Shown piece after piece: positions 1 to 6,427 of a stretch of 7,951 nucleotides of DNA. The notes under the pieces are model-generated. The model ran no database searches. It saw only the letters and a list, made by a program, of their open reading frames with translations, and was not told where the DNA came from. Both the position numbers and the translations under genes were made by a program. Each line of letters starts with the position of its first letter. The stretch's first letter is position 1. Where the stretch lies: contig CAZOZK010000049.1 in assembly GCA_964584245.1 (NCBI GenBank), positions 1 to 7,951 on the forward strand, in the 5' to 3' direction. Origin of the DNA: CAZOZK01 sp964584245 (lineage in GTDB: Bacteria > Patescibacteriota > Microgenomatia > UBA1400 > PJMF01).

Positions 1-14
1 AAGTATTCAGGAGA

Positions 15-1565
15 CTAGGTAGAATAAGGTTCCACCTGCGGGCAACTACGCTCACCAATGGAGACATCAACATTTGCAAAGTCATAAATGTATTGGTATG
101 TAGCGCTAATTTTAGAGTTCGAAAAGCTACTATAGTCCCATGTGAGTTCTGACGCAAATATCGAACTCAACAAGACTTTTATCTGATCAATATTTGAGTA
201 TTGATAAGTAGTTCCTAAATCTGCAAATTTATCCTTCATAAATTTCACGACAGACTCTAGATTGTATTTAGATAGTACTTCATCGTTTTGTGTGAGTTCA
301 ACTTTGGCAATTTGTTCTTCAATCAACTTATTTTGTTCTTTAAATATTTCATCACTATAAATACCCGCTAAATTTTTCTCCACCAACGCTTGTCGTAATC
401 CCTGTAGTCGTTTTAGCTCACTGCTTGCGGTATCTTTTTTCCTTTGCAAAAGCGATGCTCGTTTGTAATAAGTTGAACGAAGCATTGAGAGAAAAGCGTT
501 CAAGGTTTCCTGTTTTGGTGTTATTCGTCTTAAATATTCAACCATTGAATAGTCAAGTGTGTAGGCTTTCACCGATGGCTTTCCGCATCTTTCTCTACAA
601 AAGTAGTAGGCATGGCGAGCTGTTTTGCCTTTGCTCCATGCGCCCGTGAATGGCGCGCCACAATTACCACACTTTACTAATCTTCTAAGCGGAAAATCTG
701 GGTTATTTCTATTGTTCTTCGCAATAGGAGTAGAAATATTATGATTTCTTCCTTCTATAATACTTTGCACTTTATAATACTGAGCCATTGTAATCATTGG
801 TAGATGCTGACCCTTAATTTCCTCTGGATATTTTTCAGATGACATTATGCCTGCATAAAATTTATTTTTAAAAAGTTTACTTGTTGTTTGAGGTCTAAGG
901 AGACACTCCCTCCCTCTCACAATATTTCGCAAACCCCAGGAATTCATTTCGTCTGCCATTTCCTTGAGGGTTTTTGTACCTGTTGCCATAAGTTCCCAAG
1001 CTTTTTGTACTAAGTCCCATCTTTCAGGATCTTTAATTGCATAACCATCAGATACTAAGTATCCAACTGGCACTTTCCCATTGGGTAATCCTGATAAAAA
1101 TCTAGCTCTCATTCCGTTTTTAGTGCGTTCGCTTCTAACATCGTTGTCTAGCTGGGCAAAACCTGCCAAAATAGTCTCAACAAGTTTTTCTGTCGGACTA
1201 TTACCCGTTGGCTCTGTGGCAGATATCAGATTGATCCCACACTCACTCAATTTTTTTCTTATTGCCAAGTAATCTTGGGTTTGCCTAGAAATACGATCTA
1301 CTCTATACGCAATTACTGCGCCTATTTTCTTTTTATTTTTCCTACAATATTCAAGCATTTCAATAAGTACAGGACGCCCAATTATCGTTTTTGCAGATTT
1401 TCCTTCTTCCCGAAAAACTTTTACAACTTCAATGCCTCGTTTAATTGCTTCTTTCTGACAAATATCTTCTTGCGTATCAAGAGAAAAATTATCAACTTGC
1501 TCTTCAGTAGAAACTCGTAAATAAATAACAGCTGTCTTTAACTCTTCATGATCAATAATACCCAT
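15..1565 (-). CDS. Large serine recombinase (site-specific integrase)
   Basis: This protein cuts and rejoins DNA at att sites through a covalent phosphoserine link, integrating or excising the element. The 516 residues show the family order. The N-terminal resolvase domain (about 11-155) has YLRVS with catalytic Ser19 and Arg17, and the active-site stretch YRVDRISR at 87-94. A Recombinase domain follows (about 160-275). A zinc ribbon has C299-x2-C302 and C323-x3-C327. A charged coiled-coil stretch spans about 370-440, as in integrases that use it for directionality, and then a short C-terminal tail. The length fits the 450-600 residues usual for the family, and no catalytic residue is missing. 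The ATG is fixed by an AGGAGG 8 nt upstream. That SD lies inside the end of the preceding gene, whose stop is one base before this start, so translation is probably coupled. The gene ends 14 bp from the window edge. Integrase genes often sit beside the attachment site, so an att site may lie just outside. The family call is very secure; the target site cannot be read. Confidence 0.96.
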   Translation of the reverse strand: MGIIDHEELKTAVIYLRVSTEEQVDNFSLDTQEDICQKEAIKRGIEVVKVFREEGKSAKTIIGRPVLIEMLEYCRKNKKKIGAVIAYRVDRISRQTQDYLAIRKKLSECGINLISATEPTGNSPTEKLVETILAGFAQLDNDVRSERTKNGMRARFLSGLPNGKVPVGYLVSDGYAIKDPERWDLVQKAWELMATGTKTLKEMADEMNSWGLRNIVRGRECLLRPQTTSKLFKNKFYAGIMSSEKYPEEIKGQHLPMITMAQYYKVQSIIEGRNHNISTPIAKNNRNNPDFPLRRLVKCGNCGAPFTGAWSKGKTARHAYYFCRERCGKPSVKAYTLDYSMVEYLRRITPKQETLNAFLSMLRSTYYKRASLLQRKKDTASSELKRLQGLRQALVEKNLAGIYSDEIFKEQNKLIEEQIAKVELTQNDEVLSKYNLESVVKFMKDKFADLGTTYQYSNIDQIKVLLSSIFASELTWDYSSFSNSKISATYQYIYDFANVDVSIGERSCPQVEPYST

Positions 1566-1566
1566 A

Positions 1567-1869
1567 TTATTTACCTCCTAAAACTTCAAGCAAAGTCTTC
1601 CCTTGAAAGGTCATTCTTTCAAATTCATCTAACCAGTTATCTATTAAATATTGAAATTTAGTTGAAAGGTCATCAATCTGGTCATCAGTTAACTCTTGCG
1701 AAACATCGCCGAGGTTATTTTTGATTTTCTGAAGTTGTGTTTCTTGCTGTGTGGGAAAGATTGAAGAAAGCGTAGTATCTAATACAGCAAATTGATTCGA
1801 GGATATATCAATTCTCTTTTTGGGCTTTACTTCTGGTATCTCAAAAAGTGTCAATTCTTGGTTTAACAT
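1567..1869 (-). CDS. Small acidic protein of unknown function, first gene of the integrase operon
   Basis: I do not recognise a named family. The 100 residues split into a Lys/Pro-containing N-terminal part (about 10-50) and an acidic, probably all-helical C-terminal half (about 55-95; it starts ELTDDQIDDLS and contains an aromatic NWLDEFERM segment). There are no cysteines, no membrane segment and no clear helix-turn-helix. It starts at ATG 1869, about 20 nt after the predicted transcription start, in an A/T-only leader with no SD. Its last codons (GGA GGT AAA) form the ribosome binding site of the recombinase, and its TAA is one base before the recombinase ATG, so the two genes are surely co-transcribed. 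Being placed first and coupled to an integrase suggests a partner or regulator, such as a recombination directionality factor or an integrase chaperone. That is inference from position only. It is a real gene by operon structure and coding continuity. Confidence 0.8.
   Translation of the reverse strand: MLNQELTLFEIPEVKPKKRIDISSNQFAVLDTTLSSIFPTQQETQLQKIKNNLGDVSQELTDDQIDDLSTKFQYLIDNWLDEFERMTFQGKTLLEVLGGK
1574..1579 (-). promoter_or_regulatory. Shine-Dalgarno of the recombinase inside the upstream gene
   Basis: AGGAGG on the minus strand is a full anti-16S match, 8 nt before the recombinase ATG at 1565. It is made by the final codons of the 100-residue gene. It fixes the recombinase start and implies that ribosomes finishing the first gene feed the second. 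It contrasts with the SD-less first gene of the operon. Confidence 0.85.
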
Positions 1870-1882
1870 ATTTAAATTTAAC

Positions 1883-1920
1883 TATATCGATAGAGATAGT
1901 ATATATCTCGATAAAGATAG
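1883..1920 (-). repeat. Paired 17-bp direct repeats, likely operator of the integrase promoter
   Basis: Read on the minus strand, CTATCTTTATCGAGATA (1920-1904) and CTATCTCTATCGATATA (1899-1883) match at 15 of 17 positions. Their starts are 21 bp apart, two helical turns, so both would face the same side of DNA. The first fills the -35/-10 spacer; the second covers the end of the -10 box and the start site. Each has inner TATC/GATA symmetry (TATCGATA at 1885-1892 is a perfect palindrome). This is what a repressor operator looks like. The binding protein is not identified. Confidence 0.65.
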
Positions 1921-1927
1921 TTGTCAA
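1898..1927 (-). promoter_or_regulatory. Sigma70-type promoter of the integrase operon
   Basis: On the minus strand there is a perfect -35 TTGACA (1927-1922), an 18-bp spacer and a -10 TATACT (1903-1898). Transcription should start near 1891, leaving about 20 nt before the ATG at 1869. This is the best consensus promoter in the window. The spacer and the start region carry two near-identical 17-bp repeats (1904-1920 and 1883-1899), so the promoter is probably repressed when a protein is bound. Confidence 0.8.
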
Positions 1928-1939
1928 GTGAATTTTGCT

Positions 1940-1989
1940 CTAGGAATGTAAGTATAAAAGTCAAGTTTCCCTTTCATTCCCTGACCTAG
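1940..1989. repeat. Imperfect inverted repeat upstream of the ATPase promoter
   Basis: CTAGGAATG (1940-1948) is mirrored by CATTC (1975-1979) and CTAG (1986-1989), with extra bases inserted in the right arm. It ends 5 bp before the -10 box of the ATPase gene and lies between the two divergent promoters. It could be a regulator site covering the -35 region. The match is short and broken, so this is weak. Confidence 0.3.
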
Positions 1990-1991
1990 TT

Positions 1992-2000
1992 TGTTATACT
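1992..2000 (+). promoter_or_regulatory. Extended -10 promoter of the TraG/VirD4-like ATPase gene
   Basis: TGTTATACT is an extended -10 (TGn followed by TATACT). No good -35 hexamer is found 17 bp upstream (TTTCAT at 1972-1977), which is usual for extended -10 promoters. Transcription would start near 2007, giving a leader of about 20 nt without SD before ATG 2027. The promoter rules out the more upstream TTG (1991) as the start codon. Confidence 0.55.
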
Positions 2001-2026
2001 CCAAGCAACTATTTTTGCTGGTATAT

Positions 2027-4648
2027 ATGGAGTTTTCTTTGTTTTGGCAAACATATTTTACAAACCCTGACCCACTCATTCTCTTTGGCATATTGGGAAG
2101 TATTTTCGTGTCTCTTGTCTTTGTATTTACAGCATTAGCGACTCTTTCAATTCTTCTCAGAATCAAGCGTGCTCGAAGACTTTTAGATACACCGCACACA
2201 TATCTAGAAGTAAAACCAACAGATAGAACGCTCAAAACAACACTTACCAACACAAAGCTTTTTGAAATTTTGCACTCCTTGGAAAAACCATATACTTGGT
2301 GGGATAAGATCTTGGGTTTTACCAAGCCTGTAAGCTATGAACTTGTTTCAAGCAAGTACGATGGAATTCGCTTTATCCTTCGGGTTGCTACAGAAGACGC
2401 TCCAAGTATTAAAAAAACACTACTCGCATATCTTCCTGGTATCGAGATTAAAAAAACAGATGACTACCTACCTAGTACTACCAACAAATCATACGCAATT
2501 GAAGAACTAACCCTGAGCAATTCTTTTATCTACCCACTTTCAGAACTACCACAATTACAGCAGTATGATCCGCTTGCATATCTGACTGGATACCTTACTA
2601 AACTCAGCGACTCAGAGCTGATTGCCCTGCAATTTATTTGTACTCCTGTACACACAGCAACACACAAAAAAATCCTAAATAAGATTGCAGATCTACAGAA
2701 AAAAATCCTGAGTAACGAAAGTGCAGATCAAATTCTTTCGGAGCATTCAGGTTCAGACATCATAAGCTTGCTTGGAAGACTTCTAGCTTTTATCATCCTA
2801 ACCCCTGTAACACTGCTTTCTTGGGTTCTTGGTAACACAAGGCAAGTATTTCCTACTTGGCTTTTTGAAACACCAGCTACCAAACCACTGCAATCTGGAC
2901 AAGCAAAAAATGAACTACTGCAATCAGTAGCAACGAAAATTAATCAACCGCTTTTTGAAGTAACCATTCGCGTGTACATCCAATCAGATACAAAACCACA
3001 AGAACGATTCAAAGGTATTCTTGCCTCATTTGAATCCTTTGCCACACCGCACCAAACAATATACAGAAAGAAGACAGTCTTTACCTATATTCACACTCCG
3101 CTGTTACGAAAACTCCAGTATTTCCTTTTGCAAAACCGACTTTCACTTTTTTCAAGCCCTCTGTTTTTATCCGCACTGGAACTTGCAGGTTTGTATCATC
3201 TACCTCATGTGCTCAACACCAAAACCGAAGACTTACTGCAAGTCAAAAGTCCCAAGCTTCCAGCGCCACTGTCGCTTAAAAAGAACAGATCAGAGTTTGA
3301 TATAGCCTTTGCCACAAATTCATATGGAGAAACAATCACTCCAATTGGCGTGACTCTCGAAGAACGCAGGCGACACACTTATATCATTGGGGCAACAGGT
3401 ACCGGTAAAACCACACTTTTACTACAGATGATTTATCAAGATATATGCAAAGGCAATGGTCTGGCAGTTATTGATCCACATGGAGATTTAGCAGAGCGAT
3501 TGATTGGAGTTATCCCAGAAGAGCGCGTCAAAGATGTTGTCTACTTTAATCCGTATGATATTGAGTTCCCGATTGGTCTTAATGTGCTTGAGATTCCAGA
3601 CGGACTATCAGAAGTCGAGCTACAGCGAGAAAAAGACTTTATTACCTCAACACTCATATCAATCTTTCATAAACTGTATGACGCACGATACTCGGGGCCA
3701 AGAATGGAACACATCTTGCGCAATGTGATTTTAACGGCACTCGAGCAAGATAAGCCAACACTCTTTACTATCTATGATCTTTTAACCAACACGAACTATC
3801 GTAAACAGGTAACAAGTAAGCTAACCGATGAAGTTCTAAAATCGTTCTGGAAGAATGAGTTTGAAAAGCTTGGTAGTTTTCAAAAGGCAGAGCAAATCTC
3901 ACCGATCACTAATAAACTTGGTAGATTTTTAACAACCAGTATGACGCGCAACATCTTAAACCAGAGTGAGAGCAAGCTTGATTTTGAAGACATCCTGAAT
4001 AACAAAAAGATCCTGATTTGCAACCTCTCAAAAGGAAAGATAGGAGAAGACACTGCCTATTTCCTTGGAGGGCTTTTTACTGCCAAAATACAGCTAACGG
4101 CGCTAAGAAGGGTACATATTAAAGAATCAGAACGCCCAGACTTTTTCTTATATATCGATGAGTTTCAAAACTTTGCCACCATGTCGTTTGCTCAAATTCT
4201 GTCTGAGGCACGAAAGTATCGACTGAGTGTTATTCTGGCACATCAAAATACGGTACAGATTGAGCCTGACTTACTTGAAACAATTATTGGAAATACTGGT
4301 ACACTAATCTGCTTTAGAACAACAAGCCCAAAAGATGAGATCAAACTGCTTCCTGTGTTTGCTCCAGAAGTTGAGATAGGGCAGATCCCAAACCTACCCT
4401 CATACAACTTTTATATGAAGATCAATGCATTACAGCCTCAAGCAACATTTAGTGGAGAGATTGAAAACTTTGTGATTGCAGATACTGAACAAATAAGGGC
4501 AGAAGTAATGACTCACTCACAACAAACCTATGGAAACGAACGATCAACAATTACCCTTTCAAAAGAAAAATCAAAAGAGAAAAAGACCCCAAAGACTGTA
4601 AAAGAAGCACCGATTACTGAGAACTTTTTCGAGCAAATAAAGCCCTAG
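2027..4648 (+). CDS. TraG/VirD4-like membrane-anchored DNA-translocation ATPase (conjugative coupling-protein type)
   Basis: This is a P-loop ATPase of the HerA/VirD4/TraG group, which pump DNA at the inner membrane or couple it to a type IV secretion channel. The 873 residues show an N-terminal membrane segment (about 17-42), a large family-specific N-terminal region, and a second hydrophobic segment (about 248-268). The ATPase core then has Walker A GATGTGKT (455-462), a DPHGD motif (483-487) typical of this group, Walker B LYIDEF (708-713, D711/E712) and a sensor-like LAHQNT (737-742). A TraG/TraD-type C-terminal part is followed by a Lys-rich tail. ATG 2027 is chosen because the in-frame TTG at 1991 overlaps the -10 box. 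Its neighbours are an integrase, a replication-relaxation gene and ArdC, which suggests a conjugative or mobilizable element. No relaxase, VirB4 or channel gene is present, so it could instead serve element partition or another DNA-transport role. Family is secure; exact job less so. Confidence 0.88.
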   Translation: MEFSLFWQTYFTNPDPLILFGILGSIFVSLVFVFTALATLSILLRIKRARRLLDTPHTYLEVKPTDRTLKTTLTNTKLFEILHSLEKPYTWWDKILGFTKPVSYELVSSKYDGIRFILRVATEDAPSIKKTLLAYLPGIEIKKTDDYLPSTTNKSYAIEELTLSNSFIYPLSELPQLQQYDPLAYLTGYLTKLSDSELIALQFICTPVHTATHKKILNKIADLQKKILSNESADQILSEHSGSDIISLLGRLLAFIILTPVTLLSWVLGNTRQVFPTWLFETPATKPLQSGQAKNELLQSVATKINQPLFEVTIRVYIQSDTKPQERFKGILASFESFATPHQTIYRKKTVFTYIHTPLLRKLQYFLLQNRLSLFSSPLFLSALELAGLYHLPHVLNTKTEDLLQVKSPKLPAPLSLKKNRSEFDIAFATNSYGETITPIGVTLEERRRHTYIIGATGTGKTTLLLQMIYQDICKGNGLAVIDPHGDLAERLIGVIPEERVKDVVYFNPYDIEFPIGLNVLEIPDGLSEVELQREKDFITSTLISIFHKLYDARYSGPRMEHILRNVILTALEQDKPTLFTIYDLLTNTNYRKQVTSKLTDEVLKSFWKNEFEKLGSFQKAEQISPITNKLGRFLTTSMTRNILNQSESKLDFEDILNNKKILICNLSKGKIGEDTAYFLGGLFTAKIQLTALRRVHIKESERPDFFLYIDEFQNFATMSFAQILSEARKYRLSVILAHQNTVQIEPDLLETIIGNTGTLICFRTTSPKDEIKLLPVFAPEVEIGQIPNLPSYNFYMKINALQPQATFSGEIENFVIADTEQIRAEVMTHSQQTYGNERSTITLSKEKSKEKKTPKTVKEAPITENFFEQIKP

Positions 4649-4677
4649 CCGACTAGGGTATTACTTTATTTCTTTTT
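4642..4677 (+). terminator. Intrinsic terminator overlapping the ATPase stop codon
   Basis: CCCTAG (4643-4648), loop CCGA and CTAGGG (4653-4658) form a perfect 6-bp stem, extendable by one G-U pair. A T-rich tract (4659-4677, interrupted by A and C) follows. The TAG stop of the ATPase gene is the last half of the left arm. It probably ends the ATPase transcript, although the T-tract is not continuous. Confidence 0.65.
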
Positions 4678-4687
4678 GCCTTGTATA

Positions 4688-4698
4688 CGCTATAATTA
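4688..4698 (+). promoter_or_regulatory. Promoter -10 region for the replication-relaxation gene
   Basis: TATAAT (4691-4696) lies in the 11-mer CGCTATAATTA, which recurs exactly at 6601-6611 just before the DUF2779 gene. No clear -35 is present. Initiation near 4703 would leave an unusually long leader of about 95 nt. A second -10-like TATACT (4755-4760) lies closer to the gene and is an alternative. Confidence 0.5.
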
Positions 4699-4720
4699 GC
4701 ATAAGTTTGTAGTCTCTTTA

Positions 4721-4747
4721 TCTTATAAATAAGAAAGAAACTTATTT
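4721..4747 (+). repeat. Overlapping inverted repeats in the leader of the replication-relaxation gene
   Basis: AAATAAG (4727-4733) pairs with CTTATTT (4741-4747) across 7 nt. The same left segment also forms TCTTAT/ATAAGA (4721-4726 and 4729-4734). The stems are A/T-rich and weak as RNA. They could equally be a protein-binding palindrome. A purine-rich GGGAGG and GAGGTGGG stretch follows at 4768-4783, 14 nt or more from the ATG, which is far for an SD. Confidence 0.35.
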
Positions 4748-4797
4748 CCTCACATATACTATATATGGGAGGATAGAGGTGGGTAACTCAATAACCT

Positions 4798-5481
4798 ATG
4801 CTACTACCAACAATTACAAATAAACAAAAAGAAATACTTCACTATCTCTATAGATTCAGATTCCTCAATAGTATTCAAATTCAATAACTCCTCAATCACA
4901 AAGACCCTAAAAATACTAATGTCTGGCTCAAAGATCTAACAACCAAAAACTATACTGGCAAAATCTTCGAAAGAACACCGGGAATAAATAAACCAGCACT
5001 GTATTACCTTACTAATAACGGAATCAAGTTTTTTAGCTCTGCCGAGGGAGCGGATAAGAAACGATTACGAAAACTGTATCAAGAGAAAAGAAGATCCCAA
5101 GGCTTCATTGATCAATGCATACTCATTGCAGATATATACCTCAAGCTGAAAACTCAAAATTTACAAGACTTCAAGCTGTACACACAAGCAGACTTTAAAG
5201 CAAACTCAATCATCCATGATCTTCTACCAAGTTTTGCCTATGTCTACTCGAATGATGAAAAACTACAGCATCACACCTGCGAAATCATTAAAGACAGCAC
5301 ACCACGCTTTGCCATTCGCTCAAGAATTAATCAATACATTGAATTTTTTAAAAACCAGCCAACCATGCAGATTGTGTTTGTCTGCCAGTCACAAAAAATA
5401 CTCGCATTTGTGCAAAAATACATAGAAAAAGCTCAGGCCGATGCCGACACTGAGCTTTCTATGCACGCGACTTTACTCTGA
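4798..5481 (+). pseudogene. Replication-relaxation family protein, interrupted by one in-frame TAA
   Basis: The frame is open from ATG 4798 to TGA 5481 (227 codons before the stop) except for one TAA at 4885 (codon 30). Read through, it has the family layout. A winged-helix N-terminal domain (about 5-80) begins ITNKQKEILHYLYRFRFL and ends with the wing PALYYLTNNGIKFF. A C-terminal alpha/beta domain has LLPSFAYVYSNDEK and then RSRINQYIEFF. Such proteins are found on plasmids and integrative elements, where they are thought to control plasmid replication and DNA relaxation. The reading resumes within the helix QIQ-stop-LLNH, where family members usually have Gln-Leu, so a CAA-to-TAA change is likely. 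No ATG, GTG or TTG occurs in frame until codon 190 (5365), so restart would not rescue it. It could be a true pseudogene, a recent mutation in a mixed population, or a base error. Family call from pattern recognition; moderately sure. Confidence 0.72.
5421..5463. terminator. Bidirectional terminator hairpin between convergent genes
   Basis: CATAGAAA-AA-GCTCAG (5421-5436) and CTGAGCTTTCTATG (5450-5463) form a 14-bp stem with a 2-nt bulge and a 13-nt loop. Read leftward, the GC core is followed by TTTTTCTATG; read rightward, by TTTCTATG. The better T-tract serves the leftward ArdC operon, whose last stop is 10 bp away. The hairpin lies inside the last codons of the replication-relaxation frame, so that frame runs through it. 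Confidence 0.75.
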
Positions 5482-5631
5482 TTCTTTGAGAATCTCGTGC
5501 CCTCGCTCCATGATTTTGTTGACTAACACGGTCACAACCCCTTGCAAGTCACTAGTTGTAAACTCGTCACTATTTTCAATCAACTCCAAGATCTCACTTT
5601 CAAATGGTTCAGTTAGTAATGGGTTTATCAT
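5473..5631 (-). CDS. Small 52-residue acidic protein downstream of the ArdC-like gene
   Basis: A short frame of 52 residues starts MINPLLTEPFESEILELIE and ends ERGHEILKESE. It has no membrane segment and no cysteines. It is acidic, with an N-terminal amphipathic helix, a DEFTTSDLQGVV stretch and a C-terminal helix (about 33-50). Three signals support it. The start has an SD (AAGGA, 7 nt upstream). It lies 12 nt after the ArdC-like stop on the same strand. A terminator hairpin follows 9 bp after its stop. Its 3' end overlaps the convergent replication-relaxation frame by 9 bp. The segment FTTSDLQGVV followed by a second helix resembles part of a small helical DNA-binding or adaptor fold, but I do not recognise the family. 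Function unknown; an ArdC-linked accessory protein by position. Confidence 0.75.
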   Translation of the reverse strand: MINPLLTEPFESEILELIENSDEFTTSDLQGVVTVLVNKIMERGHEILKESE

Positions 5632-5643
5632 ATTTTTTTCCTT

Positions 5644-6417
5644 TCAAACTTGTTCAAGTAAAACTGTTAATACTTTTTCTACCGTTCCCAAAGCCTTTGA
5701 GATGGCAACAATCGGATCTTTTGCATACTTAGAGATATAGTTCCACGCATTGCCCGTATGGTCTTCATATCCGTACACATCCATAAGTATAGTAGCAGTA
5801 AACTCCGCAATGGTCTCTTGTTCTTCTGTCTGCTTGCCTTCAAGCTTGCCACTGAGTCTGGCATGTATAGCATGCGCAAGTTCATGAAAAAACACTGCTG
5901 GACTATGGCTACCTATTCTGATCTGTGTACCATCAGTTGTACAATCTCCAAGCCGATCGGGTAGTGTTGGCACATATGCCACTGAAATGCCCATTTTTTG
6001 GGCTACACTGACTAAGTCGGGCAATTCCTGTGGCTGATACGCAGTTATGTTATTTTCTCCCTCAGTTGCAGAAGTCGGAAACACTGGAACAGCTGAAAAG
6101 CCAATACAAAGTTGCTCATCTTCTTTTTCTTCACCTCCTTTCTTTTTACTAGCAATTACAATCGGACGCAAAATATAAACTGCTTTACTTCCTTTCTTGA
6201 TTCTTCTACCTGCTTTTTCCCATTGGCGAAACCCTCTACAATCAAGCTCACCTGCTTGCATCATGCTGAGTACTTTGTTTGACAAACTCCAGTGTAGTGC
6301 TGGAGCTTGTGGATCAAGTCTGATTCGAGCAACTTGTGCTATAGCAGATATGTCACCAGTCTTGAACTTCTCTACTACCGCATCAAGACTTTGTTGTGCT
6401 TTGGTTGAAAGCTTCAT
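5644..6417 (-). CDS. ArdC-like antirestriction protein with zinc-metalloprotease domain
   Basis: ArdC proteins are carried by conjugative elements. They bind single-stranded DNA and protect the entering strand from host restriction. The 257 residues have the two expected parts. The N-terminal ArdC domain (about 10-90) carries the signature ALHWSLSNKVLSMMQ followed by RGFRQWEKAGRRIKKGSKAV. A linker follows, then an ImmA/IrrE-like metallopeptidase domain (about 130-257) with HELAH (His178, Glu179, His182) and a downstream AE pair (Glu205) that fits the third zinc ligand. Length is near the usual 280-320, slightly short. ATG 6417 is chosen. The frame continues up to a TTG at 6528, but those 37 residues do not look like the family and would cover the leader hairpins. 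There is no SD before 6417. The protein is followed 12 nt later by a 52-residue gene. Whether the peptidase domain is active is not shown by sequence; the zinc residues are intact. Confidence 0.88.
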   Translation of the reverse strand: MKLSTKAQQSLDAVVEKFKTGDISAIAQVARIRLDPQAPALHWSLSNKVLSMMQAGELDCRGFRQWEKAGRRIKKGSKAVYILRPIVIASKKKGGEEKEDEQLCIGFSAVPVFPTSATEGENNITAYQPQELPDLVSVAQKMGISVAYVPTLPDRLGDCTTDGTQIRIGSHSPAVFFHELAHAIHARLSGKLEGKQTEEQETIAEFTATILMDVYGYEDHTGNAWNYISKYAKDPIVAISKALGTVEKVLTVLLEQV

Positions 6418-6427
6418 ATTGGTATTG

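Noticed and set aside
1991..2026. TTG start at 1991 for the ATPase gene (12 more residues)
   Set aside because: The TTG overlaps the extended -10 box TGTTATACT, so it would not be in the mRNA; ATG 2027 is followed directly by the membrane-anchor region.
1924..2325. 133-residue minus-strand frame
   Set aside because: It is antisense to the start of the ATPase gene and runs through its promoter; no family resemblance, so it is a shadow.
4755..4760. TATACT as the main promoter of the replication-relaxation gene
   Set aside because: No -35 or TG extension is present; kept only as an alternative to the TATAAT at 4691.
4885..4887. TAA read as a sense codon (alternative genetic code)
   Set aside because: The 100-residue gene and the 52-residue gene end in TAA at credible positions, and no other long frame contains an internal TAA; mutation or sequence error is simpler.
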